A DNA stretch of 64,000 bases from VXOI01 sp965261945 (GCA_965261945.1 CBDHEF010000002.1:2108001-2172000), one strand, 5' to 3'; numbered from the stretch's first letter, positions 7,200 through 15,523 are shown. The notes: a model not told the origin generated them from the letters alone. A program made the numbers and translations.

Positions 7200-8567
7200 C
7201 TACCCCCCGAGAAGTTCTGCCAGCGGCCCCACCGGCCCCACATCCTCCAGCCCGTCCAGCATTGCCAGGGCCGCCCCGGAATCCTGGGCGTTCAGGGCGA
7301 TGGCGGCGCAGTCGCGGAACTTAACCCGCACATCGTCGCGGGTGACGCCGCGCAGGGCGCCGGTGGTGGCGCGGTCGGCCCGCTCGCTCAGAACCCGCCC
7401 GTCCTTGAGATGCACCTCCACGCGGTTGTGGGCCTCGGTCCAACTGGTCTGTCCCTCGTAGCCGGGATGCCGGCGCATCTCGATGCGGGGGATCATCTCC
7501 TGGGCCTCGGCGCGCATCACCTGCTCGTCGCTGAAGGAGGCCAAGCCAATCTGCCCGTCGATAATCTCGGCGGCCAGGCAGTATTGCATACTGAACTTAC
7601 CCTCCAGCCCTCCGGTGGGGCGGGAGTGGATTAGGGAGCGGGGCGGGTCGAAGTCCACCAGCACGTCTATGCGGTCCACGTCGGCGGCGGCGAAAGACTC
7701 GCTCCGCAGCAGTTGGGACGTGGCGTCCAGGGCCAGGTGGGCGCTGCCGCAGCAGGGATACTTCTTGATCTCGATGCCCGACTCCACCATGAAGCAGCGG
7801 CTGCCCAGCGATGCGGCGGCCTTGTCCGGGTCATAGCCGCTGCCTCCTGAGAAGGCCCGCATGAAGCCGAACCGCCCTTCCAGCGCGTCGCTCGAGGCGG
7901 TGAAGCCGGCCTGCACCAGCTTGGCGGCGTTGACCCCGGCGCGGCAGGCGGCCCCTGCGTGGTAGGGTTTGGTCATGGTGCCGAAGTTCTGGCGCAGCCC
8001 CGACGCCTGAGACGCCGCCAGCGAAATCGCCATCGCAGTCTGCCCCGGGTTCAGCCGCAGCAGGCGGGCGGCAGCAGCAGCAGCGCCCAGTGTGCCCAGC
8101 GGCCCCGTGGGGTGCCAGCCCAGGTCATCAAAGTAGGCCGGGCTGATGGCGTCGCCAACGGCGCAGGCGACCTCGAACCCCAGCAGGTAGGCCAACAGCA
8201 GGTCGCCGCCGGTGGCGCCGACCTCCTCGGCCAGCGGCAGCGCCCCCGGAATCAGCGCCGCGCTGGGGTGCGTCTTGGTGATGAAGGTAACGTCATCGTA
8301 GTCCAGGGCGTGGGACATCGCGCCGTTTACCAGGGCCGCCTCAAGGGACGTGGTCTTGAAGCCCCGCCCGATTACGGTGGCCGACGGTGTCCCGCCGAGG
8401 CCGGTGACGTAATTGCACAGCACGTCGGCCAGCGGCTCGCGGGAGCCGGCCAACGCGCAGCCCAGGCAGTCGATGATGGCGGCCTTGGCCGCGTCGATGG
8501 CGTCGGGCGGAAAGTCCTCCAGCCCGGTGGATGTGACGTATTCAGCGATTCTCTTGGTCAAGCTCAT
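7200..8567 (-). CDS. MmgE/PrpD family protein
   Basis: 455 residues from ATG 8567 (GAGGGG upstream). It starts MSLTKRIAEYVTSTGLEDFPPDAIDAAKAAIIDCLGCALAGS, the standard opening of MmgE/PrpD proteins. Further family segments are GAMSHALDYDDV, HPSAALIPGALPLAEE, GWHPTGPLGTLGAAAAAARLL, KPYHAGAACRAGVNAA and KKYPCCGSAHLALDA. The family includes 2-methylcitrate dehydratase and cis-aconitate decarboxylase-like enzymes, but most members, including those of this length in catabolic clusters, have no assigned substrate. No methylcitrate-cycle genes are nearby, so 2-methylcitrate dehydratase should not be assumed. Likely cytosolic. Confidence 0.9.
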   Translation of the reverse strand: MSLTKRIAEYVTSTGLEDFPPDAIDAAKAAIIDCLGCALAGSREPLADVLCNYVTGLGGTPSATVIGRGFKTTSLEAALVNGAMSHALDYDDVTFITKTHPSAALIPGALPLAEEVGATGGDLLLAYLLGFEVACAVGDAISPAYFDDLGWHPTGPLGTLGAAAAAARLLRLNPGQTAMAISLAASQASGLRQNFGTMTKPYHAGAACRAGVNAAKLVQAGFTASSDALEGRFGFMRAFSGGSGYDPDKAAASLGSRCFMVESGIEIKKYPCCGSAHLALDATSQLLRSESFAAADVDRIDVLVDFDPPRSLIHSRPTGGLEGKFSMQYCLAAEIIDGQIGLASFSDEQVMRAEAQEMIPRIEMRRHPGYEGQTSWTEAHNRVEVHLKDGRVLSERADRATTGALRGVTRDDVRVKFRDCAAIALNAQDSGAALAMLDGLEDVGPVGPLAELLGG

Positions 8568-8693
8568 GGCAACCCCTCGGTGAATGGCCTGAAGAGGCAG
8601 TATGTTGTTGGGCCAGTAAACCACGCCCGGCCCGGATTCGCAATTCACGCCCCCGATGTTCCCGGGATCCGTCAGGATGGCGGGGGCTGGTTA

Positions 8694-8744
8694 GTGGATA
8701 ACCCCCCGGCCAATCGTGGATAACTCGCATCAGGAGTGGATAAC
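8694..8744 (-). promoter_or_regulatory. Cluster of three DnaA-box-like 9-mers
   Basis: GTGGATAAC occurs at 8694-8702, 8716-8724 and 8736-8744. Read on the minus strand these give TTATCCACT, TTATCCACG and TTATCCACT, each one base from the DnaA box TTATCCACA. All three share one orientation with start spacings of 22 and 20 bases, about two helical turns. They lie in the 327-base gap 8568-8894 between divergent genes; the rest of this gap is somewhat more AT-rich but holds no gene that I can recognise. No dnaA, dnaN or other origin gene is nearby, so this is more likely a DnaA-titration or regulatory site than oriC. Confidence 0.45.
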
Positions 8745-8894
8745 CTTACGCCGCAATTCCATTTTCCTGCGAGTGACTCGCCGTGTTTCCCCGTCCTACT
8801 TTGCTTTCATGTTGCTGCTATGCCGTCATATTATTTATGCAGGTGATAGAACTCCAATAAAAACCGAGGCCATGTCGGACGGAAACGTCTATAA

Positions 8895-9391
8895 ATGCGC
8901 CCCCAAGTCGCAAGACCAAAGGCAATTGCCCTGCTTCCGGCGGCCGGCCTGCTGGCCGCCCTGTTCAGTGCGGGCGTCTTTGCGCCGCCGGACGCCGGCG
9001 CCCACGTTCCTGACACCGATGGCGATAATCAGTGCGGCGATATGCACGAACAACTCGGGCACTCTTATGGGGAGGCGCCCATCCCTGACAAAGTTCCGTG
9101 CGTGGGCCTGGATCCGGGAATGGAGAAGGGCGACCCGGACGGCAGGGCGGCGAAGGTTGAGCTGATTAGCGAACCGAATCCGATAACTACGGAGACCATC
9201 GAGATTGAGTTCGGCGGCTCGACAGAGAGGAGCAGATCTGGTATTTCTTCGACCCACAACCGGAGTTCGCCGACTTAAACAGCCTGACGGAGGTCAACAG
9301 TGGCGAATCCGTATGGATAATCCTGGTCGAGCCTCAAGAATTCCAGGGCAAAGAACTTCAGGCTGGCCGCAACGCCATCACCCTGGACTGA
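8895..9391 (+). pseudogene. Secreted protein, probably frameshifted
   Basis: The first frame starts at ATG 8895 and encodes a Sec signal peptide (RPKAIALLPAAGLLAALFSAGVFAPPDAGAH), then a short Asp/Gly-rich exported region with cysteines (DNQCGD, VPCVGLDPG). It continues to ITTETIEIEFGGSTE and then loses sense. From about 9227 another frame continues EEQIWYFFDPQPEFADLNSL, then TEVNSGESVWIILVE, and ends ...AGRNAITLD at TGA 9391. That second part resembles the W-Y-x-x-D...LNSLT-x-(L/V)...G-x-x-x-W-I motif of repeats in bacterial surface proteins. A single lost base in the AG-rich stretch 9222-9232 would explain the break. Role unknown. Confidence 0.55.
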
Positions 9392-9460
9392 GCCGGAAGA
9401 CCTTAGTCTGAGGCGTCAAATAAGGCCAGAAGAGGGAAATGCTCGTCTCTGCGGCCTGGC

Positions 9461-10795
9461 TCAGGCCAGCGCGCGTACCCTGGGCAACGCGGCGGCGCAG
9501 ATTGCCGTCATCGCCAGCCCCAATGCTCCCAGCGTCAGGATGGCTATTGATGCCGAAGTTGCGTCGGCCAGCATTCCGACCAGGACGCTGCCGACGGTCA
9601 GGAACCCCCGCTCGTATGCCAGCACGCTGAACGTGCGCGCCCGGAACTGGTCCGGCACGATGGTCAGCACCACCGTCCCCTGGGTGGTACGATAGTGAGA
9701 CTGGAAGCACGACATCAGCGCCAGGAACAGGAAAGCTGCAAACAGCCACGAAGAAAAGGCAAACGCCATGGTAGCGCATGCACTGAGCGCCGCCGTTATC
9801 AGCAAAAGGTAGCCCCTGCGGGACGGCAGGCCGAAGGAGGCGATGGCCAGCGTTGATATGAACCCTCCGGCCCCTGTAACCGCCAGCAGGTACCCGCCCA
9901 TGTCGACATCGGCGCGAAGTACCTGAACGGTGAACAGCGGCAGCAGGAACCACACCGGATGCAGGATGGTATTCGGTATCACCGACAGCACCATCATTTG
10001 CAGGATTTCCCGCTGCTGGCGCCACAGGTGCAGGATGCCGTCCAGGAAGTCTGCGATTGGGGAGAACCGCCGGTCGGCTCTTTCCGGGAACGAAGTGGTG
10101 TAGCGCAGGCGAATGGAAATCATGAACAGCACCACGCCCATATACAGCGCGGCTTCCAGCGCGAAGTTCCAGAAAAAGCCCAGATAGAAGATGAGAAGGC
10201 CGCCCACAAAGGGCCCGAATATCCGTGTGCCGGTTATGGTCAGCACGTTGATGGCGTAGGCGTTGCTCACCGCCTCACGGGGCACGGTGTTGGAGACCAG
10301 CACCTGCTGCATCGGCTGGGTTATGGCCAAAAACGCGCCGGAAATCAGAACGTAGGCGTAGGCGTGCCAGGCTTGGATGAATTCACTGTCCACCAGGAAG
10401 GCGAACCCCAAGGCCAGGGCCGCTCCCATGGCCTGCACCGTCATCATCAGCTTGCGCCGGTCCAGCCGGTCTCCCAGCACGCCGGTCAGTGGATTCACGA
10501 TGAGACTGGGCAGCGTGTTGATGGCCCCCACGGACACCACCAGCAGGCTGCCGACCTGGGAACCCTCGGACAAGTCCTTGACCAGCCATCCCACGCTCAA
10601 CAATTGCAGCCATACCGCGGTATTGGCGCAAAAGTTCGCACACCACAGCAGCCGGAAGTCTCGGTACTTTAGCCACGAATCCAAGGTTTGGGGGCGGGGA
10701 ATTCGGCTTGAGGGACGGATGATTTTGGCCTTCAGGACATCGGAATGGGAAGAGCGCAAGGCCGGTACAGAGTTACCGCCAGAGATCACAAGCAT
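9461..10795 (-). CDS. MFS transporter (MFS_3/EntS-like)
   Basis: 444 residues from ATG 10795. After a basic N-terminus the protein starts LKYRDFRLLWCANFCANTAVWLQLLSVGWLV, typical of the MFS_3 (enterobactin-exporter-like) family. The A-loop motif GVLGDRLDRRKLMM lies between helices 2 and 3, and about 12 hydrophobic segments can be counted. A second motif-like region is VPDQFRARTFSVLAYERG. Such proteins are proton-driven exporters, and substrate cannot be inferred. The gene is isolated: a frameshifted secreted-protein gene converges on it from the left and the gene-free stretch 10796-12283 lies upstream. Confidence 0.85.
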   Translation of the reverse strand: MLVISGGNSVPALRSSHSDVLKAKIIRPSSRIPRPQTLDSWLKYRDFRLLWCANFCANTAVWLQLLSVGWLVKDLSEGSQVGSLLVVSVGAINTLPSLIVNPLTGVLGDRLDRRKLMMTVQAMGAALALGFAFLVDSEFIQAWHAYAYVLISGAFLAITQPMQQVLVSNTVPREAVSNAYAINVLTITGTRIFGPFVGGLLIFYLGFFWNFALEAALYMGVVLFMISIRLRYTTSFPERADRRFSPIADFLDGILHLWRQQREILQMMVLSVIPNTILHPVWFLLPLFTVQVLRADVDMGGYLLAVTGAGGFISTLAIASFGLPSRRGYLLLITAALSACATMAFAFSSWLFAAFLFLALMSCFQSHYRTTQGTVVLTIVPDQFRARTFSVLAYERGFLTVGSVLVGMLADATSASIAILTLGALGLAMTAICAAALPRVRALA

Positions 10796-11609
10796 GGCAG
10801 ACCGCAGTGGCGGGCGCCGGTTGCGGTAAAACCACGTTGGTACGCAGATACTTTAACTTATATTCCCCGTATGGGACAATTCCTTTCTGTAGCTGGCGCA
10901 GGGACTACGGAAAGGCAGACGCCCAATGGCGAAGAGATCCGTCTCCTGTAAGTGTGATTGCAGGATTCTCACAAATTTCTTATAAAAAGGGCTATATTTC
11001 ACACTATGCACATTTGATGGTGTTACATTGGGTTTCCCGGTCAGGGGACGGGGCGAGTGATGTGCCAGTAAGACGGCATGGACTCAGGCAGGCGCTGCGG
11101 TTGACGCGGAGCGACCATGCGGGGAAGCCATCCCTTGACCGGGATTCCTTTTTTCGCGATTCCGGCCCGGATTTTAAGCCCGGGTTTTAATAAGCCCGGA
11201 TTTGAAACGGTGTAGTTGGGGCAACGGATCACCCCCCCCTGAATGCGGCCCCATCTGCGGCGAGCCGTGAGCCTTCCCGGAGAAAGGCGGGAGTTCTCGG
11301 CTCGCAGAGCCGGATTGGGCGCAGGGCATTGCCGGCGGCGAATCATCAGGGACTGTCGCCTGCGGTCCCCAACCGGGGCAGTTAAGGCTTCAGCATCCGG
11401 CAGGGGAATCAATCACTTCGCTGGACCCCCTGTCTGCCAGTTTGGGAGTCATGCCGCACTTTATACCGTGTGAGCGCCGCGAGAGACAACTGCGAGGGGA
11501 GCTATCCTCACAGCTAAACCAAAGCCAAGGTGAAATGCGCATTTATGCCAGGTAGCGTTTCATTGCAGGTGGACTCGCCGGCGCACGGGCGGTCCACTGG
11601 TAGGGGCGG

Positions 11610-11636
11610 TAGGGGCGGGTTTCAAACCCGCCCCTA
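11610..11636. repeat. 27-base near-perfect palindrome
   Basis: Symmetric about position 11623: TAGGGGCGGGTTT, C, AAACCCGCCCCTA. It is preceded by a partial copy of its own left arm (TAGGGGCGG at 11601). Palindromes of this kind are common dispersed elements in environmental bacterial genomes; no gene is attached. Confidence 0.8.
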
Positions 11637-11785
11637 CGGTCGAGGCGCGAACCCTGACTGCGAATGGCTGTCCGCAAAATGTACATCCCACATTGGCTTT
11701 GGTTTAGCGCTACAACGACGGATTATCTGACGACGGGATTCTTGAGGTGAAATTGAACCTGGCGGCGTAGTGCCGCAAGCATCCC

Positions 11786-11827
11786 ACGGTAGGTGCTAGG
11801 AGTCACAACGGTAGGTGCTAGGAGTCA
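11786..11827 (+). repeat. 20-base direct repeat
   Basis: The same 20 bases (ACGGTAGGTGCTAGGAGTCA) occur at 11786-11805 and 11808-11827, separated by two bases. The repeat lies 50 bases from the left end of the MITE and has no known function. Confidence 0.85.
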
Positions 11828-11876
11828 GACAGGAAGCATCAACTGGCCTTTTCCTGAAACTGTCGTTGTAGTACTA

Positions 11877-12050
11877 GGGAGTGTCGTCAATTTAAGAATA
11901 TCGGTCTCCAAGCGTCTGTTTCCGTCATAGCGCGTGTTTCCGTCATTTCCGCGAAAGCGGGAACCCAGAATCCGGCAAATACGCATTTGCTGCCAATAGC
12001 CTTTGGATTCCCGCGAAAGCGGGAATGACGGTGAATATGACGACACTCCC
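11877..12050 (+). mobile_element. MITE, copy 1 (174 bp, TA target duplication)
   Basis: Terminal inverted repeats of 13 bases, GGGAGTGTCGTCA at 11877-11889 and its complement at 12038-12050, are flanked by TA on both sides (11875-11876 and 12051-12052). The interior contains two REP-like palindromes (CCGCGAAAGCGG cores) and no coding frame. A second copy lies inverted at 59186-59366, identical apart from one substitution and a 7-base deletion in this copy. TA duplication plus this size fit a MITE mobilised in trans by an IS630/Tc1-type transposase, which is not in the window. Confidence 0.85.
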
Positions 12051-12283
12051 TAGCAGGCTTTGTCGGAAATGCGCACTGCCGTCACGACTGGCCTGCTGGC
12101 TGGGTCGTTAGGATGAGGATGGCCGCTTTCGTCGATGAAAACCGGCACACACATACATCATACATTTTTATTTTTTTCTTTGATGAATTCTTAGACGACA
12201 ATCATAACGAACAAGGCAGCGCCAGTTACAGAGGCCCGCGTCGCTGCGCGTCTCATCCCTACTCCGAATTTCAAAAACCAGAC

Positions 12284-13159
12284 CTACCGCTGGTCCCCCG
12301 GCAACCGCGTTGCCACGCTGCCCATGCCTGCCGGGGGCCACGGCCCGGTGAGGTAGTCATACAGGTTGGCGGCGCTTATGCGCATCACCATCGGGGCCAT
12401 GCCCACCTGCTCCACGTCCATCGGGTAGCGCTCGGTCATCGCTGTTAGGGTGGACACCGCTTCCTCGCGGGTCAGACCCCGGTCTATGGCGTCTTGCACG
12501 TAGTCCTTCCACTCGATGATGAACTCGCCCTGCTCGTCCAGATAGTCCTTGCCGCACAGCGCGCCGTGGCCGGGGACGAAAATGTCCTCGTCCAGCTTGC
12601 GCAGGCCATCCAGCGCCGCCAGCCACAGGTCGGGGTTGGCCTCGTGGAGCCAGGTCTGTACGCCGTGGAAAATGTTGTCGCTGGTGAACACCACGCCCTC
12701 TTCCTTAATCACCACCGCCGCCTGGTATAGCGTGTGGCCCGGCATGTGGATCATCTCGAAGGTGTGGTCGCCTACGTGCAGGGTCATTGCATCCTGGAAG
12801 GTGATGACCGGCGCATTGGCCCGGTAGCCCTCCAGCAGCTCCGGCTCCTCCGGGCCGAAGGCGCCGATGCGGGCGGTGTGCTCGGCCATGTCGGTATTCA
12901 GGATGCGGGTGCGGACGCCCTCGTGGGCGATAACCGGGGCGTCGAAGAAGGCGTTGCCGGTCCAGTGGTCGCCGTGGGGTTCGGTGTTGATGATGTAGCG
13001 CAGCAGTCCCCGCTTCTCAATCTCGGCTTTCAGCCATAAGGCCGTGCTGGGCTTGTGCGGACTGTCAATCATCACGATGCCGTCGGACGTGGTGACGAAG
13101 CCGAAGTTGCAGCCCCGCACCTCGGTTTCGACCCATACGTTGCTCGTAAGCTGTTTCAT
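12284..13159 (-). CDS. MBL-fold metallo-hydrolase
   Basis: 291 residues from ATG 13159. The metallo-beta-lactamase fold is shown by GIVMIDSPHKPSTA (first strands), the metal-site loop NTEPHGDHWTGN, a downstream HMPGHT and the VPGHG motif near residue 200. In the usual HxHxDH motif the first histidine is replaced by glutamate (E-P-H-G-D-H), while the second histidine, aspartate and third histidine are present. That may change metal occupancy. Family members with this layout hydrolyse or transfer small molecules; substrate is unknown. It is a single gene, divergent from the Smr gene at 13275. The last 20 residues are proline/glycine-rich and probably not part of the fold. Confidence 0.85.
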   Translation of the reverse strand: MKQLTSNVWVETEVRGCNFGFVTTSDGIVMIDSPHKPSTALWLKAEIEKRGLLRYIINTEPHGDHWTGNAFFDAPVIAHEGVRTRILNTDMAEHTARIGAFGPEEPELLEGYRANAPVITFQDAMTLHVGDHTFEMIHMPGHTLYQAAVVIKEEGVVFTSDNIFHGVQTWLHEANPDLWLAALDGLRKLDEDIFVPGHGALCGKDYLDEQGEFIIEWKDYVQDAIDRGLTREEAVSTLTAMTERYPMDVEQVGMAPMVMRISAANLYDYLTGPWPPAGMGSVATRLPGDQR

Positions 13160-13274
13160 CGCCTGCTTCCCCTTGCTGTTAGTGTGATTCCCGATGTCCG
13201 GCGTTTTACACGGTTGACCGAGCGGACGGACGCGCCTATGCTGATTTGCCGAGTCGCCCAATGGCGGAGGAGCG

Positions 13275-13739
13275 TTGGAAAACCTGGATCTGGACGTACA
13301 CGGCAAGACTTGGGCCGAGGCCCTGCAAGAGTTCGTGGACGCCTACAACAAAGCCGTACAGCCCGGCGGCCACGCTTGCCGCACGCTGCGGGTGATCCAC
13401 GGCTACGGCTCCACCGGCGGCCCCGGCATCCTGCGTACCCGTTTCCGCAAATTCTTCGAGAGGCACGAAGCGCGGCTGGAGTTCACGCTGGGGGAGAAGA
13501 CCGACGGGAACCCAGGCTACACCACGGTCACTCCGAAATACCCGCTTCCCGGCGCCGATGCCGCCCTGTGCGAACTGGTCTGGGACTACTGCGAGCAGCC
13601 GAAGACCATGAGTAGGATCGTGGGCCAGTTCCGCCGCTACGGCGACCCGAGAGTGCAGCAAGCCGTCCACTCGCTGGAGGGGCAGAAGCGGCTCCGCAAG
13701 GCGGCGCGGGCGAAGAACAGCGTATACCAGGCAGTGTGA
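13275..13739 (+). CDS. Smr/MutS2-type domain protein
   Basis: 154 residues starting at TTG 13275, which follows GGAGGAG closely; no in-frame ATG gives a full domain. The Smr domain occupies about residues 3-90: LDLDVHGKTWAEALQEFV and the signature LRVIHGYGSTGGPGILR (usual form HGxGxG..L). Smr domains are DNA- or RNA-nicking or binding modules. The C-terminal part (about 95-154) has helices with basic ends (FRRYGDPRVQQAV, KRLRKAARAKN), probably a nucleic-acid-binding extension. A palindromic repeat lies immediately downstream, and the next gene is the TGA-containing peroxiredoxin. Confidence 0.82.
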   Translation: MENLDLDVHGKTWAEALQEFVDAYNKAVQPGGHACRTLRVIHGYGSTGGPGILRTRFRKFFERHEARLEFTLGEKTDGNPGYTTVTPKYPLPGADAALCELVWDYCEQPKTMSRIVGQFRRYGDPRVQQAVHSLEGQKRLRKAARAKNSVYQAV

Positions 13740-13758
13740 CGGGCAACCGCTCCCGGCA

Positions 13759-13797
13759 ATTCCCTCTCCCCCGGGGAGCAGGGTTAGGATGAGGGAG
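13759..13797 (+). repeat. GC-rich palindromic repeat, single unit
   Basis: TTCCCTCTCCCCCGGGGAGC followed by AGGGTTAGGATGAGGGAG, a member of the dispersed family seen throughout the window. It separates the Smr gene from the peroxiredoxin gene. Confidence 0.8.
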
Positions 13798-13869
13798 AAC
13801 CACTGCGCTATAATCCCACCACAAACTCAACGGGGCACAACACAATCTGGAACCGACCGGAGGACTCTC

Positions 13870-14379
13870 ATGGGCGAAATGCTGCAACAGGGGGGCCGCT
13901 TCCCCCAACTGGATTTGAAGCTGTTGGACGGTGGAACGCTGTCGCTGCCGGGCGACGCGCCCAGCCGCTACACCGCGTTGCTGTTCTACCGGGGGCACTG
14001 GTGACCCTACTGCCAGCGGCAGTTGGCCGCCTATGAGGCAGCAAAGGCCGGGTTGGACGCGCTGGACGTCACCGTCTACGCCGTCAGCACGGACAGCGAG
14101 GAGCAGGCGCGGGAGGTACAGGGCAAGGGCCTCACCTTCCCCGTCGCCTACGGCGCGACGAAAGCGGACGCCGACACCATCGGGGCCTGGTGGTCCCCCG
14201 CATCCGATCAGACGGGGCGGGGCGGATTCGTGCAGCCCGCCGAGTTCCTGCTGGGGCGCGGCGGCGTGGTGCTGGGGTCAATGTACGCCTCCGGCCCGGT
14301 GGGGCGCATGACCGCTGACGAGGTCATCCACGCCATACAGTCCCGCGAGAACCGCCGCCGACAGGAAGAAGGCGAGTAA
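13870..14379 (+). CDS. AhpC/TSA-type peroxiredoxin-like protein, probable selenoprotein (in-frame TGA at residue 45)
   Basis: 169 residues if the TGA at 14002-14004 is read through. The start is ATG 13870 with GGAGG eight bases upstream. The thioredoxin fold of the redoxin/AhpC-TSA family is visible: FPQLDLKLLDGG, then TALLFYRGHW, the TGA, PYC, then QRQLAAYEAAKAGLDALDVTVYAVSTDS. The family normally has RG-x-W-C-P-Y-C here, so the TGA stands exactly at the redox-active cysteine and gives a U-x-x-C motif, the classic pattern of bacterial thiol-redox selenoproteins. Downstream of the TGA the frame stays open for 124 codons with unchanged composition and conserved character, which argues against decay. 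A hairpin follows the TGA directly (14006-14026). The alternative is a simple TGC-to-TGA nonsense mutation. No selenocysteine-insertion genes lie in the window. Confidence 0.72.
14006..14026 (+). promoter_or_regulatory. Hairpin just after the TGA, candidate SECIS element
   Basis: Positions 14006-14014 pair with 14018-14026 (nine positions, one U-U mismatch) around the loop AGC, starting two bases after the TGA. Bacterial SECIS hairpins lie immediately downstream of the UGA and carry a G in the loop, as here. The loop G is about 12 bases from the UGA, a little closer than is usual, so the match is suggestive only. Confidence 0.4.
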
Positions 14380-14380
14380 A

Positions 14381-14451
14381 GTCCCCTCCCGTTGGAGGGA
14401 GGGTTATCTATAAATCCCCTCTCCCTCTGGGAGGGGTCAGGGTGAGGGCGA
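14381..14451 (+). repeat. Two direct units of the palindromic repeat
   Basis: A short unit (GTCCCCTCCCGTTGGAGGGAGGGTTA, 14381-14406, given here only as its arms CCCTCC and GGAGGG) and a full unit at 14413-14451 (CCCCTCTCCCTCTGGGAGGGG then TCAGGGTGAGGGCG). They fill the gap between the peroxiredoxin and the DinB-like gene. Confidence 0.8.
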
Positions 14452-14504
14452 ACCCCATGATACTGCCGACGTGCCTACCAACGCCTATCTGGGGCATCTG
14501 AAGT

Positions 14505-15338
14505 ATGAACGAAGCCAATCAGCAACTGGTAAATATGATGAAAGGCGTCTGGAGTTCCATCAGCGACCTCTGCGACGACCTGACCGAGGCCGAGTGGAAG
14601 ACCCCGACGGACTGCCCCGGCTGGTCGGTGCAGGACCAGGTCTCCCACCTGGCCGGCTCCGAGACGGGCATCCTGGGCGACCCGGACCCCGACCACACGC
14701 CCGCCGACCTGTCCCACACCCGCAGCGAGCAGGGGCAGCACAACGAGATAGTGGTGGACTTCCGGCGTCCCTGGGCCGGTGCACAGGCGCTTTCGGACTT
14801 CCGCGCCAAGACCGCCCGCCGCGTGGAATTTCTGAGCCGCCAGTCCGATGATGATTTCTCCGCCGAAATGCAGACTCCGGTGGGTCCGGCCCCCATGTCC
14901 GAGTTCATCAGCATCCGCATCATGGATGCCTGGGTACACGAGCAGGACATCCGCCGGGCCCTCGGCCGGCCCGGCCACTACGACAGCCCGGCGGCGGCCC
15001 ATGCGCTGAACCGCGTCATACGGGCCATGCCCTTCGTGGCGGCCCGCCGCGCCCAGGCCCCCGACGGCGCGACGGTGGCGCTCAACATTTCCGGCCCCGC
15101 CGGGCGCGTAATCGCCATCGGCGTTGCCGTAACCCCGGACGGGAGCCGACGGGGCCGCGAGCTGGATCATGCCCCCGACAATCCCACCGTCAGCATCAGC
15201 CTGGACGCCGAGACCTTCGGCTGTATCGGCTGCGGCCGCTGGGACCCGGACGAAGCGCTACAGTCGGGCAAGGTGTCCATCGTGGGAGACACGACTCTCG
15301 GCGAGTCCATCGTACGCCAGATGAACATCATGCCCTGA
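14505..15338 (+). CDS. Maleylpyruvate isomerase family / DinB-fold protein
   Basis: 277 residues from ATG 14505. The N-terminal half is a four-helix DinB-type bundle: NMMKGVWSSISDLCDDLTEAEWKTPTDCPGWSVQDQVSHLAGSE, with the W-S-V-x-x-x-x-x-H-x-x motif of the mycothiol-dependent maleylpyruvate isomerase N-terminal family. A second histidine lies in MDAWVHEQDIRRALGRP; together with the first and a nearby acid these form the predicted metal site. The C-terminal part (about 200-277) looks like the SCP2-like domain often attached to this family (VSISLDAETFGCIGCGR). Family members are thiol-dependent isomerases or transferases; the true substrate here is unknown. Single gene between repeat clusters. 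Confidence 0.8.
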   Translation: MNEANQQLVNMMKGVWSSISDLCDDLTEAEWKTPTDCPGWSVQDQVSHLAGSETGILGDPDPDHTPADLSHTRSEQGQHNEIVVDFRRPWAGAQALSDFRAKTARRVEFLSRQSDDDFSAEMQTPVGPAPMSEFISIRIMDAWVHEQDIRRALGRPGHYDSPAAAHALNRVIRAMPFVAARRAQAPDGATVALNISGPAGRVIAIGVAVTPDGSRRGRELDHAPDNPTVSISLDAETFGCIGCGRWDPDEALQSGKVSIVGDTTLGESIVRQMNIMP

Positions 15339-15382
15339 CCCGCTGTAACAGACCCACAGGATGTTGCAGGGTTTTTTTGATA

Positions 15383-15500
15383 GTTCCCTCCCCCTCCGGG
15401 AGAGGGTCAGGGTGGGGCATCCCTGTTGGTGAGGGAATGTTGCGCCATTCCGGGGCTCCGCCCTCACCCCAGCCCTCTTCCTTGAGGGAGAGGGAGAATC
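15383..15500 (+). repeat. Compound inverted repeat with conserved spacer, copy 1
   Basis: A forward palindromic unit (15383-15415), a spacer with GTTGGTGAGGGAATGTTGCG and CCATTCCG, and an inverted unit (15459-15500). The same architecture and recognisably similar spacers recur at 44034-44153 (reverse), 48096-48215 and 49618-49727. It occupies much of the 319-base gap 15339-15657, together with a terminator. Confidence 0.75.
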
Positions 15501-15523
15501 GGAAGACCCCACAGGATGCAGGG

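Larger units (their letters stand above)
10796..12283. other. Gene-free stretch of about 1.5 kb
   Basis: No open frame here has family-like motifs, a ribosome site and sensible composition together. Identifiable contents are a 27-base palindrome (11610-11636), a 20-base direct repeat (11786-11827), a MITE (11877-12050) and a short AT-rich stretch near 12160-12190. The left part (about 10800-11060) has lower GC and may hold the promoter of the minus-strand MFS gene, or a decayed gene. I cannot name anything else in it. Confidence 0.6.

Noticed and set aside
7200..8567. 2-methylcitrate dehydratase prpD as a specific call
   Set aside because: No prpB, prpC or acn-type neighbours and the family is functionally broad; only the family name is justified.
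8694..8744. Chromosomal origin oriC
   Set aside because: Only three boxes, no dnaA, dnaN, gyrB or rpmH and no clear AT-rich unwinding region; kept only as a DnaA-box cluster.
10807..11190. Open frame starting with AGAGCGKTTLVRRYF, a Walker-A-like string
   Set aside because: No further NTPase motif follows, the rest of the frame is low-quality and the region has no ribosome site; probably chance in a gene-free stretch or at most a tiny remnant.
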